Source: a virus
Reading direction: 5' to 3' (one strand)
Virus record (IMG/VR): IMGVR_UViG_3300009285_000569
Location: 1 to 23,742 of that record
Length of the DNA: 23,742 nucleotides
The notes under the pieces were generated by a model that was not told where the DNA came from, made no database searches, and saw only the letters and a program-made list of their open reading frames with translations. The position numbers and the translations under genes are program-made. Positions 13,159 through 21,762 of the stretch are shown here, in pieces (positions within the stretch are counted from its first letter, which is position 1; each line of letters begins with the position of its first letter).

Positions 13159-13565
13159 ATGGGTCGATTGTTCGCAAGCGACGTAACGACACTAACTCTC
13201 GATACTACGTCCATCCTGACGGGGGCAGGGCGAACGCCTTCCGAGTGGCACAGAAGAAGCTCGGTGTGCAGGTAGACGCCGCCGACCTCGAAGGGCTGGA
13301 GAGTTTCTTCCCAGATCTGGTAGAAGTGCCGGAGAAGCCCGGCAAGGCGGAGTTCTACTTGACGAATCTGCGGCAGGTGCAGATCGCCACGGCGCTCCAG
13401 ACATCGATTGTCGAGCCTGCGATGACGTGGCAGGCGGCGGCGATCTATGTGCGGGTCTGCGGGCCCGTCGCCATGCGGCTGATGAAAGAGATCAGCATCG
13501 CCACCGGCATGATGGAGAACGAGAAGGGCGACGCCGAGCCGCTGGACGACGCAAAAAACGACTGA
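13159..13565 (+). CDS. Tail assembly chaperone, G-like, with a frame break near its 5' end
   Basis: The best start is ATG 13159 (GCGGAGG at 13142-13148 upstream), which reads MGRLFASDVTTLTLDTTSIL and then hits a stop at about 13273. The chaperone body is in another frame, open to TGA 13563-13565, with its only standard start a GTG at 13245 that lacks a ribosome site. A -1 shift at the G5 run 13221-13225 joins the two into a 135-residue protein, close to lambda gpG length. The body is helical (GKAEFYLTNLRQVQIATAL, AMRLMKEISIATGMM) with an acidic end. Just before the stop is a slippery A AAA AAC, and the tape measure gene follows, the classic G/GT order. The 5' break may be a sequencing error, a real frameshift, or a deletion joining two genes. 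Confidence 0.65.
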
Positions 13566-13609
13566 AGGAGCACCAGCTCGACAAGTTGGTGCTCCATGTC
13601 TGCGTCGAG
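13553..13609 (+). promoter_or_regulatory. Programmed -1 frameshift signal with candidate H-type pseudoknot
   Basis: The slippery heptamer A AAA AAC lies at 13553-13559, in the correct phase with the G frame. After a 7-base spacer, a perfect 9-bp stem forms between GGAGCACCA (13567-13575) and TGGTGCTCC (13587-13595) with an 11-base loop. Loop bases CTCGAC (13577-13582) can pair with GTCGAG (13604-13609), giving a 6-bp second stem and an H-type pseudoknot with loops of 1, 4 and 8 bases. The zero-frame stop TGA lies 4 bases after the heptamer. Confidence 0.87.
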
Positions 13610-13720
13610 AAGCTGCACAGAGTCCCCGAGGAGTGCGGCGACGTGCCGATGTCCCGGATATGGGAGATGCTCGCGCTCGCCGAAGAGGAAGCCGAGAGGA
13701 TGAAGAAATCCAATGGGTGA
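13559..13720 (+). CDS. Tail assembly chaperone T extension, made by -1 ribosomal frameshift (GT product)
   Basis: This frame is open from within the G gene to TGA 13718-13720. After slippage it adds 53 residues beginning RLKEHQLDKLVLHVCVEK and ending AEEEAERMKKSNG. It has no ribosome site of its own, and its reading only makes sense as an extension of G. In lambda, gpGT binds the tape measure protein while gpG coats it; the tape measure gene starts 8 bases before this stop, as expected. Residues before the shift in this frame are an Arg/His-rich shadow, so a separate protein starting at 13427 is not supported. Confidence 0.82.
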   Translation, partial: RLKEHQLDKLVLHVCVEKLHRVPEECGDVPMSRIWEMLALAEEEAERMKKSNG

Positions 13721-15566
13721 AGACGTCACCATCGTCTTGAAGGCGATAGACAAGGCTACGGCCACCATACGGGGCGTGGAAGCAACGCTGAAGCGGCTTG
13801 GAGGGACCTCCTCCTCCGTCGGACGTGGCATCGGCGGCATGATGAACCTGTTCGCGGGCGGGTTCACCACCATCGGCACGGTGCTGAACATGGTAGGCGG
13901 CATCGTCAAAACAGTGTTTGGGGTCATTCATGGTGTACTGGAGAAGGCTATCGACCTGGTGATGGGCTTCGGCCACAAGCTCCTGTGGGTAGCGGGCATC
14001 CTCGCAGGCGTGGCAACGGCGGCGGCGGTCAAGCTGGGGCAGAGCGCGCTCGACATGGCCGGCAACTGGCAAGCAGCGGAAATAGCCTTTACCTCGATGT
14101 TGGGATCCGCCCAGAAGGCGACCGCGTACCTCGGTCAACTCCGGCGGCTCGCGATAGAGACACCATTCACATTCAGCCAGGTGCGCGCTATCGCTCAGAT
14201 GTTTCTGGCGTTCTCGATCCCGGCACAGACGATCCCGCGTTACCTGACAGCGATCTCTGATGCTGTGTCCGCGATGGGTGGGAATGCTGAGACGATAGAC
14301 CGCGTGGCGCTCGCTATCGGGCAGATGGCAACACTCGGCAAAGTCAACGCGCGCGACATGCTTCAGCTTACCCAGGCCGGAATCCCCGCATGGTCAATGC
14401 TTGCGGAGGCGGTAGGCAAGACTACGCAGGAGGTGATAAAGCTCTCCGAGCAAGGACAACTCACGGCGGCGGTCGGCATCGAGGCGATCATCGGCGGCAT
14501 GGAACGCAGGTTTGGCGGTATGTCGAAAGCTATGATGGGCACCTGGCAGGGCGCACTCTCCAACCTGGTTGACGTGTGGGAGATCGCTATGCAGAGGGTC
14601 GGGATGCCGCTTGCCGAGCAGGGCGTCAAGATCGTGAAGGCGTTGACCAATGCTATCGGGCGGCTGTCGGACTCCGGCGCGCTGGAGAAGATCGGGAGTA
14701 CCATCGCCGGCTGGTTCTCAGCAGAGAACATCGGCAAGGCGCTTAACTTCTTCGCCAACATGGTCAACTTTGGCGTCAAAGCATTCCAGTGGATACAGGG
14801 CATGTGGCAGAAGGTCATTGCCTTTTTGTCAGACGAAAGCCACATCCGCAGAATCGCAGTGGTTTTTCTCCAACTGGCTGACTATGTGAAATCGTTAGGC
14901 CGGACTATCTGGGATGTGTTCAAGGATGTTTATGGCATAATCCGGGGCGTCGCGGATATTCTGATTCGTGTTGTCGGGGCATTCAAGATCGCGTTCAACA
15001 CACTCCGAATAGGCATCGGGCGCATGATGGGATGGCAAAACGAGCCATACATGGCGAAGCTGTGGGAGAACGCGCAGAAGGGCGAGGACTGGCTGACGAA
15101 GGGCTTGGGTAACTGGAAGCTGCCGGCTACGCCTCAGTGGGGCGCAGGCAACGATCCGCGTGCGGACGCCCTGGTGAACTCCTACAGGCAAGGCGTCAAC
15201 TCCATCAAGAACATGTTCACCTCGTCAGGCGCGTCCTGGGTAGGGCAGTTTGTGAAGGACATGGGCAAAGACATCACCATGTCCCAGAATCCACTCGGCA
15301 AGACGAATCAGCTGTTGTCACAGATCGCCGACAATACCAGCCCGATTGACGACATGCTGGGGCGTATCTGGGGGGGCGGCGACAGGACTCAGGCGCTCGC
15401 GGCACGGCTCAATATGAGCGCCGGCAGGATCGCTGTAGACGTGCGCGTGCCGGGTGGGACGGCGAGGGACCAGCAGATAGCTGCTGAGGCCGTGAAGATG
15501 TTCTGTGAGAAGATGGGCATTCCCACGACCGGCGCTATGCCGATGCAGAGAGGGTCGATGATTTAG
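13713..15566 (+). CDS. Tail tape measure protein
   Basis: The ATG at 13713 overlaps the GT frame. The protein has 617 residues. Residues 1-85 are helical, with a Gly-rich hydrophobic zone. Residues about 85-115 include possible membrane-active segments (KLLWVAGILAGVATAAAVKL). Residues about 115-280 match the tape measure N-terminal domain: WQAAEIAFTSMLGSAQKA, ETPFTFSQV, AQMFLAFSI, LGKVNARDMLQLTQAGIP and the EVIKLSEQGQLTA segment. The remainder is helical with Trp-rich parts and a C-terminal RIAVDVRVPGG strand. At about 0.15 nm per residue the length implies a tail near 90 nm, within the siphovirus range. That estimate is an inference. Confidence 0.9.
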   Translation: MGEDVTIVLKAIDKATATIRGVEATLKRLGGTSSSVGRGIGGMMNLFAGGFTTIGTVLNMVGGIVKTVFGVIHGVLEKAIDLVMGFGHKLLWVAGILAGVATAAAVKLGQSALDMAGNWQAAEIAFTSMLGSAQKATAYLGQLRRLAIETPFTFSQVRAIAQMFLAFSIPAQTIPRYLTAISDAVSAMGGNAETIDRVALAIGQMATLGKVNARDMLQLTQAGIPAWSMLAEAVGKTTQEVIKLSEQGQLTAAVGIEAIIGGMERRFGGMSKAMMGTWQGALSNLVDVWEIAMQRVGMPLAEQGVKIVKALTNAIGRLSDSGALEKIGSTIAGWFSAENIGKALNFFANMVNFGVKAFQWIQGMWQKVIAFLSDESHIRRIAVVFLQLADYVKSLGRTIWDVFKDVYGIIRGVADILIRVVGAFKIAFNTLRIGIGRMMGWQNEPYMAKLWENAQKGEDWLTKGLGNWKLPATPQWGAGNDPRADALVNSYRQGVNSIKNMFTSSGASWVGQFVKDMGKDITMSQNPLGKTNQLLSQIADNTSPIDDMLGRIWGGGDRTQALAARLNMSAGRIAVDVRVPGGTARDQQIAAEAVKMFCEKMGIPTTGAMPMQRGSMI

Positions 15567-15576
15567 GAGGCGGCTC

Positions 15577-17724
15577 ATGCCGGTTGACAAGATAACGGTT
15601 CGGCTCGACGCCGCACAAATCATCCCGATGCCCACGACGCCGACGATCCGGCAGGACATCACCATCCGCGATACGCAGGCGCGCGCGTTCAAAGAGGGCG
15701 TCTGGATCGAGCCGTTCTCACAAATCCTGATGGTGAAGCCGCTTCAGATGGCGGAGAACGCCTATACGGATACCGAGATCATCCGCCACCCGGCGGCGGC
15801 CTGGTTTGTGTCCGGCACGGCAGGGACAGCCATCACAGACCACTGGGACAACGTGTACCGCGACCAGGAGGTCTGGATCGCAGGCGACGGCACAGCGCAG
15901 ACTATCGAGACGCTTGCCAAGTTCCCCACAAACGCCGGATTCCTGTTCAAGGTTTGGCCCTACGGCACGAGCGACGACCTGTTCGACGCCTTCGAGGTAT
16001 TCTTCGGCCAGTGGCGGCTCACCGTCCGCTCGGATGGGCTGGCGTCCCTGTACGAGAACACGGAGGACTTCTCCCGCGTCTCCGGCGTGCTCTCCACGGG
16101 CGCGCAGGACAAGCTCACCGGTCATATCAGCGAGTTGCTCATCCTCCCCACTGCGTCAGATACCCTATTCATCCGGCGGAACGGTGTGGCGGGCTTTACC
16201 TACAAACTACCGGCAACGGAAGGCGTCTCCGGGGCCGTCATCGAGGCAGGGAGCTTCAAGGTCAAGACGTTCAACGGCTGTGCCATGCGCTGCGAACTGA
16301 CACAACTGCGCTGGCCGACCGCGTTGACCGGGTACCACTTCGTGACGCCGAACATGGTATTCGCCAAAGCGCCGGTCGAAGGCCAGAGCGTTGCCGTGGA
16401 GTTGGTATCCGACATCCCCGGCATCTCCGGCGGCGTGGTAGCGAGCATCTGCAACCCGTGGAGTGATGGGGACACGTGGGCGGACATCAACGGCAGCCCG
16501 TTTGTGGCAGATGGGAGTGCCGTTGACTATTGCGTCGCCGTTTCGCTCATCGGCGATTCTGCGTACAACTCGACGCCGATGGTGATGGGACTCCGGCTCA
16601 CCGCCGACCCGCTGGACCCGTCCGCGCCGTCGGATCCGACGGACATCACCGCCGACGTACGAAGCCTCTCCATTCAGACCGGCGATTCCGTGTTCGACAC
16701 GCAGGCGTGCATCGTCATCCGCGACCCGGAAGACCATCCCATCTACGGCGCGTGCAACCGGCGCGTAACCATTACAGCGGGGAGTACCACCATCTTCGAC
16801 GGAGTCCTGAAGGAGCCGTCACGCTACGCCTACACAGAGCAGGGCGATAACTACTACGAGTGCACGGCTATGTCGCTGGCGAAGGGGCTGGAGGAACAGT
16901 GCCTGCCTAATTCTTTCTTCTTCGACGGCGTAGACCATACCGAGGCCGTGCGGGTGCTCTGCTATCACGCGGGCATGGTGGATGCAAATCTGGATTTCCA
17001 GGAGGATGATACACCGCTCCCCGATACGCGGAGAATCGGCCCCAACGGGGAAATGGACAGCGAATTAAGGCCAGGCAATGCGGACAAGCCGCTCGACTGG
17101 ATCGAGCAGATCATCGAGAAGACCGGCTGGGAGTTCACGGATGGCTACTCCGAGGGCGGGAATTTCGTATTCAAGTACCGCGATCCCTATGCGCTCTCCA
17201 CGACCGTCGCGCACACGTTCTACATGAAGACCGCCGACTGCACGGAGGATTACCAGAAGGTCTACTCCTGGTACCCCGACAGCCTGGAACCTGAAGCAAA
17301 CGAGGTATACGTCATCGGACGCGACCGGGAGGGCAAGAAGATAGCCGGGCGCTGGTGGCATCAGCCGTCGCAGGACGCCTCATTGACCGAGGAGGAGCGC
17401 CCGGATAACTGGCTCGGCATCCGGCGCATGGCAACCATCGAAGTAGGCTATGAGGTCAACCAGGACTGGGTACAGCAGGCGGCGCTCCGGTTCGGGCGAG
17501 AGGTCGGTGGGCGGCGGGACGTGGTGACGTTCGAGGCGGACTATCCGCTCGGCCTGTGGAAGGGTGACGTAGTGGAGGTCATTGACTCCTCAGCGGTGAA
17601 ACAGGAGCGCGTCGGAAAGCTCCGTATACTCACCATCGACAACATCGCATTCGAGAACGAGGCGCTGGACGTGCCCGACCGCCGGGCGACGTATCAGGCG
17701 GTTTGGATCGGGGTGAACGGCTGA
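15577..17724 (+). CDS. Baseplate hub / distal tail protein (probable)
   Basis: The ATG at 15577 follows TTTAGGAGGCGG. The protein has 715 residues. Residues 1-350 are beta-rich and include a lectin-like jelly-roll candidate (FFGQWRLTVRSDGLASLYEN, ISELLILPTASDTLFIRRN). Residues about 365-715 resemble hub proteins: SLSIQTGDSVFDTQACIVI, RVTITAGSTTIFDGVLKEP, YECTAMSLAKGLEEQ, then AVRVLCYHAGM, the DWIEQIIEKTGWEF segment with EANEVYVIGRDREG, and a closing beta domain (GLWKGDVVEVID). Position directly after the tape measure supports a distal tail or hub role. The exact family is uncertain. Confidence 0.7.
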   Translation: MPVDKITVRLDAAQIIPMPTTPTIRQDITIRDTQARAFKEGVWIEPFSQILMVKPLQMAENAYTDTEIIRHPAAAWFVSGTAGTAITDHWDNVYRDQEVWIAGDGTAQTIETLAKFPTNAGFLFKVWPYGTSDDLFDAFEVFFGQWRLTVRSDGLASLYENTEDFSRVSGVLSTGAQDKLTGHISELLILPTASDTLFIRRNGVAGFTYKLPATEGVSGAVIEAGSFKVKTFNGCAMRCELTQLRWPTALTGYHFVTPNMVFAKAPVEGQSVAVELVSDIPGISGGVVASICNPWSDGDTWADINGSPFVADGSAVDYCVAVSLIGDSAYNSTPMVMGLRLTADPLDPSAPSDPTDITADVRSLSIQTGDSVFDTQACIVIRDPEDHPIYGACNRRVTITAGSTTIFDGVLKEPSRYAYTEQGDNYYECTAMSLAKGLEEQCLPNSFFFDGVDHTEAVRVLCYHAGMVDANLDFQEDDTPLPDTRRIGPNGEMDSELRPGNADKPLDWIEQIIEKTGWEFTDGYSEGGNFVFKYRDPYALSTTVAHTFYMKTADCTEDYQKVYSWYPDSLEPEANEVYVIGRDREGKKIAGRWWHQPSQDASLTEEERPDNWLGIRRMATIEVGYEVNQDWVQQAALRFGREVGGRRDVVTFEADYPLGLWKGDVVEVIDSSAVKQERVGKLRILTIDNIAFENEALDVPDRRATYQAVWIGVNG

Positions 17725-17954
17725 TGGACTATCGGACGCGGCAGAAGCTGGCACAGATGCGGCAGGTAGTGAGGAATGCCGCTCCGCGCATCGCGCCGCT
17801 CGCGCCCGTGGGCAGTCCGGTCATGCCGGACAACGCCATGCAACTCCCCGGCAGGGGGCAACTCACGGCGATCTATGACGTGCTGGACGCAGACGGCAAC
17901 GAGCTCTACGTCCACGGCGTGAACGGGATGGATGACAGCACTTATGTACCGTAA
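17724..17954 (+). CDS. Small hypothetical tail protein
   Basis: The ATG at 17724 overlaps the preceding TGA. The protein has 76 residues: a basic helix (YRTRQKLAQMRQVVRN), a Pro-rich linker (APRIAPLAPVGSPVMP), then a short beta domain (GQLTAIYDVLDADGNELYVHG). The design resembles an adaptor that docks a helix to one protein and a strand pair to another. It lies between two large tail proteins. I do not recognise the family. Confidence 0.65.
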   Translation: MDYRTRQKLAQMRQVVRNAAPRIAPLAPVGSPVMPDNAMQLPGRGQLTAIYDVLDADGNELYVHGVNGMDDSTYVP

Positions 17955-17964
17955 AGGAGAGACA

Positions 17965-18159
17965 ATGCCCAGGCAGATCGTGATAGTAGAGACAGATGAT
18001 GGTCAGATCGCAGTGTCGGCTCAGGGGCAGTGGCCGAAGATAACCGAGATACTCGGCGTGCTGGAACTCGGCAAGGCGATTCTACTGAGCAAGCAGATGC
18101 AACCGGCGGAGCAGAGTTCCATCATTCCTGTCAGGGCGAGCAAGTTCAAGGTGGTCTAA
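17965..18159 (+). CDS. Small hypothetical protein
   Basis: The ATG at 17965 is preferred because AAAGGAGAG lies just upstream; an in-frame extension to 17932 overlaps the preceding gene. The protein has 64 residues, with a beta hairpin (RQIVIVETDDGQIAVSAQG), an amphipathic helix (KITEILGVLELGKAILLSKQ), and a closing strand (SIIPVRASKFKVV). It ends directly at the next start codon. No recognised family. Confidence 0.6.
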   Translation: MPRQIVIVETDDGQIAVSAQGQWPKITEILGVLELGKAILLSKQMQPAEQSSIIPVRASKFKVV

Positions 18160-21100
18160 GTGGCGGCTCCGACTGTAGCAACATACAACTCGAATGGGCG
18201 CGTGCAGACCGGCAGGACGGGGTTCCGCGCTGGTGTGTGGACGAACCTTGCATTCCGCGCATACCATCAGGGCGAGGGTCCCGTGCTCCTGAGCGGCGGC
18301 TCGCTGGGCTGGCTCATGTCTGTCTGGCCGTTGAAAATCAAGCAGGTTACATACGGCTGGTGCCTGACCTTCGCCGACTACAAGACCGGGTGGATTGAGC
18401 ATTACTATGATGGGACTTGGCATTCCGACGACCCAACGTATGGCGACCCGGCGGTACAACAGAGCATGGACGACTATGCTGCGGGGGACTACTGGCACCC
18501 CAACGGCTCAGGGAATCCTTACTATCATGCTTGGGAACTCCGACCCTATGTGTGGGTAGATGCTCATAGCGCCCCGTTCAGCGCCTCGAAGAGTTGGATA
18601 TGGTTCGGAGACGGACTGTCGGTTGAAATGGTATCCAGCATAGGCGCCTGGTTTCTTATCCCCGGCGACTGGGACGAAACCGCCCAGGTCGAGTTCGAGT
18701 GTTCATGCCCTGCGGTCGAGGTGGTAGACATCCACCAGGTGGGCGGAGACAACTGGAGTTACCCCGACGGCGCGTGCTCCGGCATCGGGAGTACACAGGC
18801 AACCTTCACCTGGTCGGCAGACCTTGTGGGCTATTCGCCCGGCGACCTCGTGCCAGACGTGCATTCGGTCAACGGCGAAGGGTGCCCCGGCTACGCAGAC
18901 GACTTTCTCGGCAGCGACTTCCCGGAGGAGCAGGAGGGCATACCGGTTATCACTGCCGGCGGCTGGGGTGCCGGAGCTACCCAGCCGATGGTCTGGGGCT
19001 GGGGACACTTCACCAGTTTCAACGTAGACCATGCCATCGAGCAGAATACCTCCTTCAACACCCATATCAACAATGGCAGTTGGTATCCCGGCTGGATAGG
19101 GGCAACGCCGATATTGCTCAACCGGTTCAGCGTCGGCACAAGTGCAATGGACTTCCGGCTCCCGTCCGATGTACCGGAGTATTGGGCGGCATTCTCAGAG
19201 ACAGATGAGCAGTGGGGTACGGGCGTCCATCATCATAATATCAACGCATCCGGCTCAACGTTTTCCGTGTATTCCAGCGGTACGGCAGACGGCTTTTCGG
19301 GACCGGCTTGTGCAATCGATTGGCATAAGCTGCCGATGGTCTATCAGTTCCAGGGCACGACGGTCTACATGGATAACTCCGTGCCGTACATCGACCCGCG
19401 CTATGAGGAGACGAGCGGCGGCACAAAGGATGGTGCATGGGAGGGGGACAACGGGCCCATCACTGTCTACTCCGGCACATGGCTGCTTTCGATGACAGAC
19501 CCATCGGCGGAATCCAGCGTCTGGGGGCCGACGGCGATTGACTACGTGGCGGAATCGAATGTGCAATGGACCCGCGAGGAGGAGGATCCGCCGGGGGCAT
19601 TCAGCCTGAAGCTGTCCAACCCGCAGGCTTTCAATGCCGTCAAGGATGACAACCGCGTCCTGCTCACCTATCCGCGCGTCGCCAACGCGCTTACCCACGC
19701 GGTCGCCGATGCGACGATAGACGGCCTAGCGGACATCAGCGGCACAGATGACGGCATGGGCGGCTGGACGGGCGTCAACTGCGATCTCGCCATTGACGGC
19801 GGCAAGTTGCAGGTCAGTAACATCACTGCCGACGCCTACATCTACCGGGCGGACTTGTATGACATCGGGCACGTCTACCCAGGTGGGGCTACCTACCCTG
19901 ACGATGATCTCTGGTGGCCGAAGCACTGGCCGCCTCACCGGTTCGCCAAGTTGGTTGCGGAGGTGACGGAGGGCGGGAGCCCCATCGACTTCGAGGGGCA
20001 GCTTCGTGCGATCCGCACTCATCCCACAGCATCCGGCTATGCTGCGGTCGGCGCGGCGGGATACACGCTGACAAGGACCTTCTCGCACTTCAAACTCGTC
20101 GCGGACGGCGTGCGCTTCGATACCTGTATGCCGGACTCGGCAGGGACTACGGATACCGAGCAGTCGTACATCGACCAGTGTACTCCCGTCGAGAGCATCG
20201 AACTCGGCGAGGGCGCGACAAAGCACACTGTGTTCACGGAGCGGAATCCGAGCGCCATGTGGGGGCTGGGCGCATTCGACCGTATCGAGATTGGCGGCCT
20301 CAAAGTCGGCGCCGTCTACACATTCGATGTTCTTCAGGGGGTCTGGTACACGCCGGGCGAGCCGGACGAAGGCAAGTATTTGCATGTCAGCCCGTTCGAG
20401 TATTCGCCGCCGTCCGAGTCCGACTGGGACTCCGAAGCGATGCGACGCGCGATGGTGAACCGCCCGCGTTTCGATGGCGGAAGCGCATACCTGGGCAGGG
20501 GCGATGACTACATCGAGCACAAACATCGATACGACCGCATGGTTCAACTTGACGTAAACGGGCATGTGGGGCAGGAGTACCCGGGGCGCTACCGCATCAT
20601 CCTGCCATCCGGCGTATACATAGATTACAACTATTCCGTCCAGCAGGCGCTGATGCTCCTGGAGAACGCATGGCCGCAGGACGATTGGTCATCCGTGGCG
20701 TTCTCACTTGCCGGTGGCATGAGCCTATTTGATCCGGGATGGTGGGACGCCGGGCTGGACAGATACACGAACGAGAAGACGCTATTCGCGCCGGACGTTG
20801 TGCCGATGTCCTGGCTCGTGCCGGGGCTTGTCCGTCCTGGCGGGGACATCCAGGTCAAGCCGGTCTATGACACGGTGAACATGCACCGCTGGTATGGCGA
20901 TGGCGTGGGCGCACTCCGGGCGGGCCTAACCATTATCAACTTCCGAACCATCCTGCGGGGTAGGCCGCACGGCATACAGTGGCATGGACAGAATACACCG
21001 GACGATGTGGGCGAGACTCACTTCCATACCGTCTATGAGTCCGACCGGGCGGAGGACCGTACCACAGACCTATACGGCTACTCGATCTCGACGCATCATC

Positions 21101-21759
21101 GGAGCCCGGCGTATGTGATATGGGATCCACCGCTTACATGCTCGCCGGTGCTGAATCGCAGTCTGTTCCGGGTCTGCGGCGGCGGGCTCAAGCTCGGCGC
21201 GGCGATGGGCATGGTAAACTCCGAACGCAAGGGGCGGACATATCTGGTCTACCAGCATCCGACAAACGCAGAGACGCTCAGGATATACGATCACCACCAT
21301 GCCCGGTATATCGAGCGGGCTATCGGCGTGACGATGGCCTCTGGTGGCGGTATCTGCTTGGCAGAGGAGCGCACGCCCCTCCTCCGAGTAGTTTACGAGA
21401 ACGCCGGAGGCGACATCAATATCATCCAGTCCGCCGATGAAGGCAAGAGTTGGAGTAACGGCGACATGGCAATAGCGACAGGCACATTCCCACAGATAGC
21501 ATACAATCCGTGTACCGGCGTGGAGATGGTCTGCTATATCGCAGGCGGCTACGCCTGTGTGCGGCGGAAGTTGGGCAGTATTGCCTATGGAGATGAGATA
21601 CAGGTCACGGCGGTCGCAGCGGACTCGATGGCAGCGCTCACACCCATCGTAGACAGCCGGGAGGGGCTTTGGACGCTCATCTGCAAAGACGCCGTGAGCA
21701 GTGAGCTCAATCGCTACGTCAGCCGGAACTCCGGGCGGACGTGGGCACTGGAGGGATAA
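18160..21759 (+). CDS. Large tail tip protein with C-terminal Asp-box (sialidase-like) repeats
   Basis: The GTG at 18160 directly follows the previous TAA; AAGGTGG just upstream is the ribosome site. The protein has 1199 residues. Residues 1-200 are Trp- and Tyr-rich with a beta-sandwich look (LSVEMVSSIGAWFLIPGDWDE). A Cys-rich stretch lies near 185-230. A NVQWTREEEDPPGAFSLKL segment near 467 resembles the start of hub-like domains. The C-terminal 200 residues hold Asp-box motifs SADEGKSW (1091-1098) and SRNSGRTW (1188-1195), typical of sialidase or BNR beta-propellers. No catalytic sialidase set is evident. It is probably the receptor-binding or tail-tip protein of the phage. Two large minus-strand open frames inside it are shadows. 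Confidence 0.72.
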   Translation: MAAPTVATYNSNGRVQTGRTGFRAGVWTNLAFRAYHQGEGPVLLSGGSLGWLMSVWPLKIKQVTYGWCLTFADYKTGWIEHYYDGTWHSDDPTYGDPAVQQSMDDYAAGDYWHPNGSGNPYYHAWELRPYVWVDAHSAPFSASKSWIWFGDGLSVEMVSSIGAWFLIPGDWDETAQVEFECSCPAVEVVDIHQVGGDNWSYPDGACSGIGSTQATFTWSADLVGYSPGDLVPDVHSVNGEGCPGYADDFLGSDFPEEQEGIPVITAGGWGAGATQPMVWGWGHFTSFNVDHAIEQNTSFNTHINNGSWYPGWIGATPILLNRFSVGTSAMDFRLPSDVPEYWAAFSETDEQWGTGVHHHNINASGSTFSVYSSGTADGFSGPACAIDWHKLPMVYQFQGTTVYMDNSVPYIDPRYEETSGGTKDGAWEGDNGPITVYSGTWLLSMTDPSAESSVWGPTAIDYVAESNVQWTREEEDPPGAFSLKLSNPQAFNAVKDDNRVLLTYPRVANALTHAVADATIDGLADISGTDDGMGGWTGVNCDLAIDGGKLQVSNITADAYIYRADLYDIGHVYPGGATYPDDDLWWPKHWPPHRFAKLVAEVTEGGSPIDFEGQLRAIRTHPTASGYAAVGAAGYTLTRTFSHFKLVADGVRFDTCMPDSAGTTDTEQSYIDQCTPVESIELGEGATKHTVFTERNPSAMWGLGAFDRIEIGGLKVGAVYTFDVLQGVWYTPGEPDEGKYLHVSPFEYSPPSESDWDSEAMRRAMVNRPRFDGGSAYLGRGDDYIEHKHRYDRMVQLDVNGHVGQEYPGRYRIILPSGVYIDYNYSVQQALMLLENAWPQDDWSSVAFSLAGGMSLFDPGWWDAGLDRYTNEKTLFAPDVVPMSWLVPGLVRPGGDIQVKPVYDTVNMHRWYGDGVGALRAGLTIINFRTILRGRPHGIQWHGQNTPDDVGETHFHTVYESDRAEDRTTDLYGYSISTHHRSPAYVIWDPPLTCSPVLNRSLFRVCGGGLKLGAAMGMVNSERKGRTYLVYQHPTNAETLRIYDHHHARYIERAIGVTMASGGGICLAEERTPLLRVVYENAGGDINIIQSADEGKSWSNGDMAIATGTFPQIAYNPCTGVEMVCYIAGGYACVRRKLGSIAYGDEIQVTAVAADSMAALTPIVDSREGLWTLICKDAVSSELNRYVSRNSGRTWALEG

Positions 21760-21762
21760 CAG

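Noticed and set aside
13427-13558. Independent start for the T chaperone frame
   Set aside because: The segment before the slippery site is an Arg/His-rich shadow of G; no ribosome site.
13014-14138. 374-codon open frame on the minus strand
   Set aside because: It is rich in Arg, His and Pro, covers the chaperone and tape measure genes, has no ribosome site or promoter, and shows no motif. It is a shadow of GC-rich coding sequence, unlike 908-1834.
19726-20565. 279-codon open frame on the minus strand
   Set aside because: It lies inside the well-supported tail-tip gene, has composition typical of a complement frame and no ribosome site.
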